Source of the DNA: an uncultured Allobosea sp.
GTDB lineage: Bacteria; Pseudomonadota; Alphaproteobacteria; Rhizobiales; Beijerinckiaceae
Direction of reading: 5' to 3'
Length of the DNA stretch: 64,000 bases
Assembly (NCBI RefSeq): GCF_945957345.1
Contig: NZ_CAMFKW010000004.1
Location: 1 to 64,000 of the forward strand
The notes under the pieces were generated by a model. The model was not told the origin of the DNA. It saw nothing but the letters and a program-made list of their open reading frames with translations, and searched no databases. The position numbers were made by a program, and so were the translations under genes. This document shows positions 16,842 to 24,863 of the stretch, piece after piece; the stretch's first letter is position 1; each line of letters begins with the position of its first letter.

Positions 16842-17762
16842 TCAGCGCGAACGCGACGAGAGGCTGCCGCGCATATCGGCGGTCGACAGCAGCGCCACGC
16901 GGCGGTCGTCCTTGGGCGGCGAGACGAAGGCGCGCAAGGGCGCCTTGGGCAGGTCGAGATCCAGCGGTCGGCCGGGCGGCAGCGGCGCGTTCTTGATCAG
17001 CGTGGCGATCGGGCTCTCGAGCGCGGGCAGCTTCGGCGCTGGCGCTTCCGGCGCGAAGGCAAGCGGCGCGGAGGCGAAGGAAGCTGCGGTCGTCGCCGAG
17101 GAGGAGGCCGTCGTGAGCGGGATGGAGGTGGTCGAGGCCGAAGCGAGCTGGATCGTCGGCTCCTCGATGCGGCGGCGCTCGGGACGCTCGCCCTTCAGAT
17201 AGAAGGCGTTGCCGCCGGCCACGGTCACGTAATGCATGTTGTTGTAGCCGAAGCGCATCCCGGCCATGTGGAAGTGCTTGGCAGCGCCGACCGCCTCGTT
17301 GCGGCGACCGTTGAGGATGTCCTCGGCGATAGCCTCGACCCGCGGCAGGACCTTATCGGTCATCGGGCGGCTCAGCACGCCGGCGGCGAACTGCCGGGGA
17401 GCGCCCACGACGCCGCAGATCGTCTCGGGATATTTCGCCGATTCGACGCGGTTCATCACGACCGTGCCGACGCCGAGCAGGCCCGACTCGCTCGAGCGGT
17501 TCGATTCGAAATACATCGCGCGGACGAGGCATTCCTTCTCGCGCGGATCCGCCTTGGCCAGCGCGACCGCATGCTTGCGGGCCTTGGCCGGCTCCTTCAC
17601 GGCCGGGGCGGCAGCGGAGGTCGCTGCTGTCTCGACCGGGGACATGCTGCAGGCGCCGAGAGCGGGGGCCGCCAGCGCAATCAGAAGCGGGATCGCCTTG
17701 CTGCCATGCCGGGAATTCTCGCCGGAACGAAGACCATGAGCAGCGATCGCGGTCCGCTTCAT
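16842..17762 (-). CDS. SleB-type cell wall hydrolase, predicted lipoprotein
   Basis: 306 residues. The start at 17762 has AGGAGG upstream. The N-terminus ends in the lipobox LGAC, so it is probably anchored to a membrane in the periplasm. The hydrolase_2 (SleB) domain is seen as ECLVRAMYFESNRSSESGLLGVGTVVMNRV, QFAAGVLSRPM and HFHMAGMRFGYNN; the Glu in YFE is the expected catalytic residue. It would cut glycan strands in peptidoglycan. The last 100 residues are Ala/Ser/Pro-rich. Confidence 0.88.
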   Translation of the reverse strand: MKRTAIAAHGLRSGENSRHGSKAIPLLIALAAPALGACSMSPVETAATSAAAPAVKEPAKARKHAVALAKADPREKECLVRAMYFESNRSSESGLLGVGTVVMNRVESAKYPETICGVVGAPRQFAAGVLSRPMTDKVLPRVEAIAEDILNGRRNEAVGAAKHFHMAGMRFGYNNMHYVTVAGGNAFYLKGERPERRRIEEPTIQLASASTTSIPLTTASSSATTAASFASAPLAFAPEAPAPKLPALESPIATLIKNAPLPPGRPLDLDLPKAPLRAFVSPPKDDRRVALLSTADMRGSLSSRSR

Positions 17763-18075
17763 GCGGCAACCTCCTGAGTTCCGGACCCGTGATCGCCGAG
17801 GGCGGCAAACCGGGATTGCCGGCAAGGAACCGCGAATTCCTTAACAGAAAGTTAATCGGGGAAGGAAGGGGGGACGTCGCACAGACAGCCGCCAAGCCCC
17901 TCCCGGCAGGAGGTGTTTGGCTGATAGCCTCTTGTTACCAAACGAAAAAATTCGTGATCTTGCGTCGAAAATTTTCGTCAGGCCCGTCTCACAAACCTTG
18001 CCGAAATCGTAATCCCGGCAGCGCTGAAAATCACTGTGAGCGCGGTTTCGTGATCAGAAACGCCCGAGGAGCGCT
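17763..18075. other. Intergenic region without a recognised gene
   Basis: 313 bases between the SleB-type gene and the DUF1178 gene. It contains the ribosome site for the former and an AT-rich stretch around 17930-17995. No RNA gene or terminator with confidence is seen. Confidence 0.4.
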
Positions 18076-18552
18076 TCAGTTCCCCGAGCCCGGCAGGCGG
18101 GGGAGCGGCAGAAACTCGACGCCTTCCTCATGCAGCATCCGGGCATCGTCCGGCGTCGCCTCGCCGTAGATCGCGCGCTCTTCCGCCTCGCCGTGATGGA
18201 TCTTCAAGGCCTCGTCGGCGAAGCGTTTGCCGACATGCTCGGCATTCTCGCTGACATGGCGGTGCAGGGCTGCGACCATCTCGCGAAAGGCTTGCTCCTT
18301 CTCGCTCATCAACGCGACCGGCGCAGGCGCTGCGGCGGCCGGAGCGGGCGCCTCCGCCACCGGCCCCGGCGTCTTCGGGCCGAGATCGGTGCGGGCGACA
18401 TTGGGCGCCATGACGGCGCGCTCGACCTTCGCGCTGTTGCAGACCGGGCAGGTGACGAAGCCGCGTTTCGCCTGGTCCTCAAAGCTGGCCGAGGAGGCGA
18501 ACCAGCTTTCGAATTCGTGGGCGTTGTCGCAGATGAGGGCGTAACGGATCAT
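18076..18552 (-). CDS. DUF1178 family protein
   Basis: 158 residues beginning MIRYALICDNAHEFESWFASSASFE, the family hallmark, with a zinc-ribbon-like FVTCPVCNSAKVERAVMAPNV. A Pro/Ala-rich linker follows, then a conserved C-terminal helical part (EKEQAFREMVAALHRHVSENAEHVGKRFADEALKIHHGE). The function is unknown. In many Rhizobiales it lies downstream of grxC and a carbon-nitrogen hydrolase; here the hydrolase is absent, leaving 80 bases between the two genes. Confidence 0.9.
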   Translation of the reverse strand: MIRYALICDNAHEFESWFASSASFEDQAKRGFVTCPVCNSAKVERAVMAPNVARTDLGPKTPGPVAEAPAPAAAAPAPVALMSEKEQAFREMVAALHRHVSENAEHVGKRFADEALKIHHGEAEERAIYGEATPDDARMLHEEGVEFLPLPRLPGSGN

Positions 18553-18632
18553 GTCGTCATAGATGGTGGCGCAGAGCCACCAAGGCAAATGGCCATCGAG
18601 GAATGCCGCGGCAGGGGCGGGAGCGCTCTGCC

Positions 18633-18890
18633 TCAGGCCGCCAGGAGCTTGTCGAGCTCGCCGCGGGCGTCGAGCGCGTGGATGTCGTCGGAGCCGCCGA
18701 CATGCTTCTCGCCGATGAAGATTTGCGGCACCGAGGTTCGCCCACCTGCGCGCGCCGTCATCGCTTGGCGCAGCTCCGGCTTGCCGTCGACATCGATCTC
18801 GGTGAAGGCCACGCCCTTGCGGATCAGCAGGGCCTTGGCGGCCTTGCAATAGGGGCACCAGGACGTGGTGTAGATCGTGACCGGCGGCAT
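18633..18890 (-). CDS. grxC: Glutaredoxin 3
   Basis: 85 residues from MPPVTIYTTSWCPYCKAAKALL. The dithiol active site CPYC and the TSVPQIFIGEKHVGGSDD glutathione-binding segment identify GrxC, a glutathione-dependent disulfide reductase of the cytoplasm. It is downstream of comF on the same strand, 28 bases away, so co-transcription is likely. Confidence 0.95.
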   Translation of the reverse strand: MPPVTIYTTSWCPYCKAAKALLIRKGVAFTEIDVDGKPELRQAMTARAGGRTSVPQIFIGEKHVGGSDDIHALDARGELDKLLAA

Positions 18891-18918
18891 CGGGGCGCGT
18901 CTCTCGTTTCGATCCGCC

Positions 18919-19665
18919 TCATGTAGTGACTTCCCGGCCATCCGTCACGACCCGTGCGAAGGTCAACACATCGACGGCGGTCGCACCGGCGCGCAACAGG
19001 GCGCGCGAGGCCGCATTGACCGTCGCGCCGGTGGTCAGCACGTCGTCGACCAGCAGGATGCGCCGGCCCTCGACCAGGCTGCGTGCCGCTGCGGAGACGT
19101 GGAAGGCGCCCTGCAGGTTCTCAGCGCGCTGGGCGCGCGTCAGCCCGACCTGCCGGCGGGTGCGCCTGATGCGCGCCAGGGTCGCGGCAGCGAGGGGCAG
19201 CCCGGTCTCGCGGGCGATCACCTGCGCCAGGGCGGCAGCCTGGTTGAAGCGCCGCCGCCACAGCCGCGTCCGATGGAGGGGGATCGGCAGGACGAGGTCG
19301 GCATCGGCGGCCAGCTCGCGCCCGGCCTGAGCCATCATCCGGCCCAGCGTCAGCGAGAGCTCGACGCGGTCGCCATATTTCAGCCGATGGACCAGCTCCC
19401 GTGCGGTGCCGTCGAAACGGCAGACGGCCCGCGCTCGGGCGAAGACCGGCGGGTCTGCGATCGCCGCCGGGGAGAGCAGGCCAGCGCCGAGATCGACGGG
19501 AAACGGCGTGCCCAGGCGCTCGCAATAGGGGCGCTCGATGAAGCCGATGCCGCGCCAGCAGGCCGAGCAGAGCGCCTGAGCCTCGCCGGTGGCGGCCCGG
19601 CAAGCGATGCAGGTCGGCGGATAGACGATGCCGACCAATCCGCGCCAGCCGGCCTGGAGGGCCAT
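18919..19665 (-). CDS. comF: ComF-family phosphoribosyltransferase-fold protein
   Basis: 248 residues from the ATG at 19665 (MALQAGWRGLVGIVYPPTCIACRAATGEAQALCSACW). The N-terminal four-Cys zinc finger is followed by a phosphoribosyltransferase domain with the PRPP loop ILLVDDVLTTGATVNAASRAL. ComF proteins take part in DNA uptake and recombination in competent bacteria; their role in non-competent ones is unclear. An in-frame ATG at 19800 would add 45 residues of no recognisable type, so the start is uncertain. Confidence 0.88.
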   Translation of the reverse strand: MALQAGWRGLVGIVYPPTCIACRAATGEAQALCSACWRGIGFIERPYCERLGTPFPVDLGAGLLSPAAIADPPVFARARAVCRFDGTARELVHRLKYGDRVELSLTLGRMMAQAGRELAADADLVLPIPLHRTRLWRRRFNQAAALAQVIARETGLPLAAATLARIRRTRRQVGLTRAQRAENLQGAFHVSAAARSLVEGRRILLVDDVLTTGATVNAASRALLRAGATAVDVLTFARVVTDGREVTT

Positions 19666-20112
19666 GCGGGCATGGCTCGCCGATTTTCTCCAAGGCGCTG
19701 GCGTCGATTGCGCGCTCCTGGTCACGCCGGCCACGGACGGCGCGCATGCCTGACCGGGCGTGGTCTCGCCATCAGGCCGCTCGATCCGCCACTCCGCCAT
19801 GGCTATGCCGCCGTCTCCGCTGGAAGCGGGTCGGCCGATGCCGCCCCGATCGCGCCAGCATCGGGCTTCATGCGGTGCAGGACAACTGCCGATGCGTCGT
19901 TTGGGGCGTTTTCGGCTGTTGCGCCTGTCGCCGGTGGATTCTGGCTCTGGCCTATGGAAGTTGGGTGGCGGGCGCTGAAAACGCGCGATCACCCGGGGTT
20001 TCCGGGCATTTTACCGCGCGTTTTCCCAGCATCGCATCTTTATGCGCGGACGATGCAAAAAGCTGTTGCGGTCGCGCGGCTGTCCGACTACATAGGCGCC
20101 CTCGGCAGCGCT
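19666..20112. other. Intergenic region before tRNA-Glu
   Basis: 447 bases between comF and the tRNA. Open frames on both strands give Arg/Ala/Pro-rich translations without domain signatures. It may contain an N-terminal extension of comF and the tRNA promoter. Nothing else is recognised. Confidence 0.4.
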
Positions 20113-20188
20113 GCTCCCTTCGTCTAGCGGTCTAGGACGTCGCCCTCTCACGGCGAAAACAGGGGTTCGAGTCCCCTAGGGAGCGCCA
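20113..20188 (+). tRNA. tRNA-Glu (anticodon CTC), encoded CCA
   Basis: Acceptor GCTCCCT (20113-20119) pairs with AGGGAGC (20178-20184). The anticodon stem TCGCC/GGCGA encloses the loop CTCTCAC, so the anticodon is CTC. The T arm AGGGG-TTCGAGT-CCCCT is complete. Discriminator G and CCA follow. The gene's 3' end forms part of the left attachment core of the integrated element and remains intact. Confidence 0.96.
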
Positions 20189-20191
20189 TTT
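20173..20191 (+). repeat. attL core
   Basis: CCCCTAGGGAGCGCCATTT, identical to the core at 43479-43497. It overlaps the last 16 bases of tRNA-Glu. The match stops at 20172 (T versus G) and 20192 (T versus G), so the direct repeat is exactly 19 bases. Confidence 0.9.
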
Positions 20192-20257
20192 TCTGCCATA
20201 AAAGTTCCTCCAAGTGTCTGGCGTGCAAGCGGTTTTCACCGTTTGACCATGCTTGGA
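20173..20257 (+). repeat. 85-bp inverted repeat around the integrase, left arm
   Basis: The 85 bases are the exact reverse complement of 21421-21505. They cover the core, the integrase leader and its first three codons. Confidence 0.95.
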
Positions 20258-21442
20258 GTGTACCGCGTGGTAGACCAAAACGCGATTTATACCTTCACGA
20301 AGCGGGGCGTTTTTTACTTCTCGCGCCGGGTCCCGAAACCGCTCCAGCCTCGATTCGACAAGCCACGCATCGTCACCTGCCTGCACACTCGTTCGCCTAC
20401 CCAGGCGCGCAAGTCGGCCAGCGTGCTCTCGGCGCAGTTGGAGATGGTCTGGGCGCAGATGCGCCTGGAAAGCGTGCTGCGACGCATCCCAGGATCAACG
20501 GCTTCGCAGCGCACGCAAGCGACAACAGCATCCGAATCAGGTGTCAGGCTGTCCGAGGCCGGTGATCTCTATCGTCGGCTGAAGGGAGGCGGGAAAGGCA
20601 AGGGCTTCAAAGCCTACACCGATCGCCACCTGGGCTACGTCGTCGATTGCCTCGGCGATGCCGTGATCGGCGATCTCAAACGCTCCGACGCGGGCCGTTT
20701 CCGTGATTTCCTGATCGCCAAAAAGTTGACGACAAGCTCGATCAAGCGGGTCTTCGCGACGGTGCGCGCAGCGGTCAATCTGACGATCTCCGAGCACGGG
20801 CTCCACTGCACCAACCCTTTCTCGGGCACCTTCATCCCGGAGGTCGGGACGAAGACCGTACGCCCGCCAATCCCGAGCAGCGTCATCCAATCGGTGCAGA
20901 ACACCTGCCTGGAAATAGACGACGACAAGCGTCTCCTCATTGCGCTGATCAGCGATACCGGGCTGCGGCTGGCTGAAGCTCTCGGGCTGACGAAGACAGA
21001 CCTGAAGCTTCACGCAACCGTGCCGCACATCGATCTCCAGCCGCACCCATGGCGCTCCCTGAAAACCGCATCGAGCATCCGAACGGTGCCGCTCGTCGGC
21101 GCGTCCCTGTTGGCTGCGAAACGACTTGCGGAAGCCACGCGGGGAAGGCTGCTGTTTCCGACCTACGCCACAATGACCGACGTGAACGCCAATTCGGCGA
21201 GTGCGACGCTGAACAAGTGGCTTCGTTCCCGTTTGCCAGAGGGATGCGTGATCCACTCGTTTCGGCATAGTCTTCGTGATCGGCTCCGCGCTGCGGAGTG
21301 CCCAGCCGACATTGTCGATGCCATCGGCGGCTGGACCACACAGGGCGTCGGCCACAAGTACGGGGCTGGTTATTCCCTCGAAGTGAAGCTCCGCTGGCTG
21401 AAGCTCATCGAGCTTCAGCATCCAAGCATGGTCAAACGGTGA
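20249..21442 (+). CDS. Tyrosine recombinase / site-specific integrase of the element
   Basis: 397 residues from ATG at 20249 (an in-frame TTG lies two codons earlier). The N-terminal AIYTFTKRGVFYFSRRVPKPLQ resembles the DUF6538 arm-binding module of tRNA-targeting integrases. Catalytic residues can be read as R240 (DTGLRLAEAL), H336 and R339 (HSFRHSLR), W362 (GGW) and Y371 (GHKYG), the W-to-Y spacing of nine being usual. It should recombine the 19-base core with the tRNA-Glu site. Its first three codons and last six codons lie inside the two arms of the 85-base inverted repeat, so the whole gene sits between oppositely oriented copies of its own core. Confidence 0.93.
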   Translation: MLGVYRVVDQNAIYTFTKRGVFYFSRRVPKPLQPRFDKPRIVTCLHTRSPTQARKSASVLSAQLEMVWAQMRLESVLRRIPGSTASQRTQATTASESGVRLSEAGDLYRRLKGGGKGKGFKAYTDRHLGYVVDCLGDAVIGDLKRSDAGRFRDFLIAKKLTTSSIKRVFATVRAAVNLTISEHGLHCTNPFSGTFIPEVGTKTVRPPIPSSVIQSVQNTCLEIDDDKRLLIALISDTGLRLAEALGLTKTDLKLHATVPHIDLQPHPWRSLKTASSIRTVPLVGASLLAAKRLAEATRGRLLFPTYATMTDVNANSASATLNKWLRSRLPEGCVIHSFRHSLRDRLRAAECPADIVDAIGGWTTQGVGHKYGAGYSLEVKLRWLKLIELQHPSMVKR

Positions 21443-21505
21443 AAACCGCTTGCACGCCAGACACTTGGAGGAACTTTTATGGCAGAAAATGGCGCTCCCT
21501 AGGGG
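21421..21505 (-). repeat. 85-bp inverted repeat around the integrase, right arm, containing an inverted core
   Basis: Exact reverse complement of 20173-20257. It starts in the codon preceding PSMVKR-stop of the integrase and ends with the inverted 19-base core at 21487-21505. Confidence 0.95.
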
Positions 21506-21600
21506 CGTCCTCCGCGAAGTCCTGATGTGGCAGGCGAACAAGGTCAGAGGGTTATGCCGGTCGGATGGTCGAGGCGCAATGGCGTCGAGGTCTACCCGAG
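21506..21600 (-). repeat. Inverted, diverged copy of the element's right end
   Basis: Read on the minus strand, 21506-21557 matches the bases just left of the attR core (43427-43478) at roughly 85 percent, including TGACCTTGTTCGCCTGCCAC and GGAGGACG. Further out (to about 21600) it resembles the last codons of the helicase gene at 41937 (GTAGACCTCG, GCCATTGCGCC). The percentage was counted by eye. No gene is seen in the rest of 21601-21816. Confidence 0.75.
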
Positions 21601-21816
21601 GGTGTTTGTTTCCGCCTCGACGAACATGGTCTTGATCATCGGCCAGCCTCCCCTTGAGCGTCGAACGAAGTTTATTGCCACGAATCAGCCGCCTCGGAGA
21701 TAAGTATGGATAGAGCGGGTTTGCCGCTTCAGGTCCCTGGCGGGGTCGAGTGTCGTGGCGGCACTAAATAGAAGTGTCGGGCAATTGCCGCCTGATCTTC
21801 GTCCACGTGTGTCGCC

Positions 21817-21882
21817 AACGATCCTTGACCACTGAACCCGCGAGGTGCCGCCACCCCTCGCGGGTTTTATTTTAGGATCGTT
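21817..21882 (+). promoter_or_regulatory. Nested hairpin leader (attenuator-like) before the helicase operon
   Basis: The inner stem AACCCGCGAGG (21835-21845) pairs with CCTCGCGGGTT (21856-21866) and is followed by TTATTTTA, like an intrinsic terminator. The outer stem AACGATCCT (21817-21825) pairs with AGGATCGTT (21874-21882). The ATG follows five bases later. The structure could terminate or attenuate transcription or limit ribosome access. Confidence 0.6.
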
Positions 21883-21887
21883 GTTTT

Positions 21888-22400
21888 ATGCCCATCCATT
21901 ACCTGAACGCCCTGGCGGGGGCGGGCAAGACGCACGCCCTTGTGCGCTATGCCAACCGCCTCGCCGAGCGTGGCTCGAAGGTTCTCATCGTCCAACCTAC
22001 GAAGCATTTGATCGACCTGACGATCGCCGACGAACTTGAGCCACTTGCTCCCCGCTATCCAGTCGTGGCGATTCACGGCAGCGCGGCTCTGGGAACCTCC
22101 TCGGTCGTCGGGAAGATCGTCGAGCATTTCCAGACCGCCCGCCCGGACGAGGGCGAGGTGCTGTTCATCACGCATGCCGCCTTCTTCCGTCTGCCCTACC
22201 TGCATCGCAAGTCCGATTGGGTCCTCCTCATGGACGAGGCCCCGGTGGTGGATGTCTTCGAGGCGCTGAACCTGCCCGAGACCCACAGCCTGATCACGGA
22301 TCACCTCGAACTGGTGCCGGGCGGACCGTCCTACGGGCGGCTGGTCAGCCGCGAGCGTCTGGCGGCCATTGCCGCTGATGCGACGGGGGAGGACGAGTGA
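21888..22400 (+). CDS. SF2-helicase-type N-terminal half (ATPase motifs)
   Basis: 170 residues with Walker A in LAGAGKTHALVRYA and a DEAD-like Walker B in WVLLMDEAPVVDVFEAL. Motif Ia-like VLIVQPTKHLIDLT and FITHAAFFRL are also seen. The protein stops after the region that normally ends RecA-like lobe 1. Its stop overlaps the next start (TGATG), and that protein continues with helicase lobe-2 features, so the helicase appears to be made as two translationally coupled chains. A nonsense or frameshift break of one ancestral gene is the alternative. Mobile-element replication is the likely role. Confidence 0.75.
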   Translation: MPIHYLNALAGAGKTHALVRYANRLAERGSKVLIVQPTKHLIDLTIADELEPLAPRYPVVAIHGSAALGTSSVVGKIVEHFQTARPDEGEVLFITHAAFFRLPYLHRKSDWVLLMDEAPVVDVFEALNLPETHSLITDHLELVPGGPSYGRLVSRERLAAIAADATGEDE

Positions 22401-24526
22401 TGAGCCTCACCAGGATCGCCCGCAACAAGCACGGTGATGACGTGCTGAAGCTTTTCGGCCCGCTTGTGAACCGGGTCTGCTCCGAGCATTGGGAGGTTCA
22501 TGCCGGGCAGGCACAGTTCGAGCGCCTGATCCGGGGCGAGCAGGAGGACTGCCTCCTGAACACCTACTCGCTGTTGAAGCCGTCCATCTTCGATGGCTTC
22601 AAGAAGGTGCTGGTGGCTTCTGCTTGCATGCAGGAGACGATGTTCTACCGGCTGTTCCTGGCCCAGGGCGTCGATCTCCGGCCCGCAGGGGATTCGCTGA
22701 CCTCCAGTCTCCGTTACGCCGAGCACGCTCACGGCGAGCGGATCACGATCAACTACGCCTGCGACGAAGCGTGGTCGAAGCGCTTCCGGGACATGCTGGT
22801 TGAAGACGAGGGAAGCGGTCATCCGATCAAGCTCCTCGATCGGGTCAAGCGGTCAGTTGTTGGGCTGCTCGGTACGGAGCCCTTCATCTGGATGGGCAAC
22901 AAGGACCTGGACGACGGCTTCTTCGGAACGGGCACGGCGCAGCGCCTGCCCAACACGCCCCATGGGTTGAACACCTACCAGGGCTTCCACAATGTCGTGG
23001 TGGTCTCGGCGTTGAACCCGCCGCCGCAGCACTTCCACTTCATGGAAGGGTATTCGATCGACGGGGACGAAGTCCGCACCGCTCACTACCGGACGGCGGT
23101 CTATCAGGCCGTGATGCGCTGCTCGATCCGCAATCCGCAGGACATGACCGCGAAGCGGGTCGTGGTGATGGATCGCGACACCGCAGAATGGCTCGCCGAT
23201 CTCTTCCCCGGCGCGACGGTCGAGGCGCTGCCCGGCATGGGCGTGGTGCCCCGCAAGGGCAAGGCGGGCCGCAGGCGCAAGCACGAGAGCGATGCCGAGA
23301 AGACCAGCGTCTATCGCAAGAACAAGAAGCAGGCATGGTTCGCCGAACTCGACCGCCTCAACGGGACCTCATTCGCGATGGGTCGGTATCCCTGCCTTGG
23401 CTCCGCGAGCGAGATCGGTGAGTTCCGGTGTGACGATAACTCTCTCTATATAAGGGATTACGTCACAGCTTCCGCGCCCCAATCGTCCACCAGCGGCACC
23501 GCCTTCGCCACGATCTATGACGCCCAGCCCCTCGACTACATCGACCACCAGGACGACGACAGCTTCATCGCCGGACTCCGTGACCTGCATGGCCGTCAGG
23601 TCGCGAAGGAAGATGCGGGTCTGATCTCGCCTGCCCACTTCGACCCGGAGAAGGCGGCGGAGACCTCGCGCGGGCTCGACAATATCCTGCATGTGCGCGG
23701 CATCTGGTTGGACAACGACGGCGGCGACCTGACCCCGGACGCCTTTGCCGACCTGTTCCCCTTCCTGAGGGTCGTGGTCTGGAACACCGCGTCTTCGACG
23801 CCGCAGAAGCCGCGCTGGCGTGCCTTCATCCCGACTAGCTGCGCGATGAGCATCGAGGTCCACCGGCTCATCATGCAGCAGGTCGAGCAGGTTTTGGAGA
23901 AGGCCGGATATTGGGGGAAGCGGAAGCTGGAGAAGCGCAAGGGCACCCGGCCCGCCCGCTGCCACGGCTTCGACGAGAGCAAGTTCAACGCCGCCTCGCT
24001 CTTCTACCTGCCCTGTCAGGCGAAGGACCCGGAGGGGTCGTTTTTTACTGACTATGGTGAGCGTGATCCCCGGCGGGGGACGCTCGATCTTCATCAGTGG
24101 ATCGAGCGCTGCATTCTCAGCTTGAGGCCCGAGCCAGAACCCGCCTCAATCGGTCCGGTAACGGTGGGGACGCCGATCCTGCTTCCCGCGACGCAGGACG
24201 CGGCCTCTGACCAGACCATCTCGAAGCTCCAGGCGATCCGGCAGAAGCTGGCTGCGGCCCACGCGCAGAGTCAGGCCGGACGCCAGGAGGAAAAAATCGC
24301 GCGGGCGGTCGATGCGTGGCGTTCGACGCCGAGCGGAATGGGCCACCACAACTTCTTCCTGCTGGGTGCGGCTCTGCACCGGGCTGGTCTCGAACTGCAC
24401 GAGGTCAGGGCGAAGCTCCATCAGGCGGCGATGTTCGCGAACTCGCCAGGGAAGCGGCTTCGCGAGATTAACGGCATCATCAAGAAGCTGGGGCGCTCGG
24501 GCACCTTCGGTCGGAGGGGCGCGTGA
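22397..24526 (+). CDS. Helicase lobe 2 plus primase-like replication protein
   Basis: 709 residues. The first 260 look like the second lobe of an SF2 helicase (FHNVVVVSALNPPP; motif VI-like AVYQAVMRCSIRN). A basic linker follows (RKGKAGRRRKHESDAEK). The region around D439-N-D441 (GIWLDNDGGDL), with VVVWNTASS and RWRAFIPTS, resembles archaeo-eukaryotic-type primases of plasmids and phages. The C-terminus (HHNFFLLGAALHRAGLELHEVRAKL) resembles a PriCT-like helical domain. It probably primes replication of the excised element. The assignment rests on motifs read by eye. Confidence 0.7.
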   Translation: MMSLTRIARNKHGDDVLKLFGPLVNRVCSEHWEVHAGQAQFERLIRGEQEDCLLNTYSLLKPSIFDGFKKVLVASACMQETMFYRLFLAQGVDLRPAGDSLTSSLRYAEHAHGERITINYACDEAWSKRFRDMLVEDEGSGHPIKLLDRVKRSVVGLLGTEPFIWMGNKDLDDGFFGTGTAQRLPNTPHGLNTYQGFHNVVVVSALNPPPQHFHFMEGYSIDGDEVRTAHYRTAVYQAVMRCSIRNPQDMTAKRVVVMDRDTAEWLADLFPGATVEALPGMGVVPRKGKAGRRRKHESDAEKTSVYRKNKKQAWFAELDRLNGTSFAMGRYPCLGSASEIGEFRCDDNSLYIRDYVTASAPQSSTSGTAFATIYDAQPLDYIDHQDDDSFIAGLRDLHGRQVAKEDAGLISPAHFDPEKAAETSRGLDNILHVRGIWLDNDGGDLTPDAFADLFPFLRVVVWNTASSTPQKPRWRAFIPTSCAMSIEVHRLIMQQVEQVLEKAGYWGKRKLEKRKGTRPARCHGFDESKFNAASLFYLPCQAKDPEGSFFTDYGERDPRRGTLDLHQWIERCILSLRPEPEPASIGPVTVGTPILLPATQDAASDQTISKLQAIRQKLAAAHAQSQAGRQEEKIARAVDAWRSTPSGMGHHNFFLLGAALHRAGLELHEVRAKLHQAAMFANSPGKRLREINGIIKKLGRSGTFGRRGA

Positions 24527-24831
24527 TGCCGACGATCTCACACGTCATCGCGATGCAAGACATCGTTCGGGAGGCGATCCGCGTCGAGACTGAGGTGTTG
24601 AAGGGCAGCTTCCCGGATCACAGCCAGGACTTCCTCGACTATGCGGTTCACTCTCTCATCTACGACATCGTCAGCCGTGCCAAAGAGCGCGGCATCGAGG
24701 TCCTGAGTGCCGGGCCATTCTGGTCGGACTATGCCGAGGAGTGGGAGCCGGGCGATCCGATCGAGGCGGAGGTGCGCTTCTGCTTCCCCGACGAGGACAA
24801 CCTGATCTGGTTCAAGACCATGATCCTCTGA
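24526..24831 (+). CDS. Small acidic hypothetical protein in the primase operon
   Basis: 101 residues beginning MPTISHVIAMQDIVREAIRVETEVL. The ATG overlaps the primase stop (TGATG), so it is coupled to it. It is acidic, mostly helical at the N-terminus and has no recognised domain. Co-expression suggests an accessory replication role, but the sequence itself gives no function. Confidence 0.7.
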   Translation: MPTISHVIAMQDIVREAIRVETEVLKGSFPDHSQDFLDYAVHSLIYDIVSRAKERGIEVLSAGPFWSDYAEEWEPGDPIEAEVRFCFPDEDNLIWFKTMIL

Positions 24832-24841
24832 TCACATGACT

Positions 24842-24861
24842 GGCCCGGATCACTCCGGGCC
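24842..24861. terminator. GC-rich hairpin between convergent primase operon and recombinase
   Basis: GGCCCGG (24842-24848) pairs with CCGGGCC (24855-24861) around ATCACT. No T-run follows, so termination is inferred from its place between convergent genes. Confidence 0.4.
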
Positions 24862-24863
24862 GG

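Noticed and set aside
16737..17777. 346-codon plus-strand frame opposite the SleB-type gene
   Set aside because: Low-complexity Arg/Gly-rich shadow; the minus strand has a lipobox, SleB motifs and a ribosome site.
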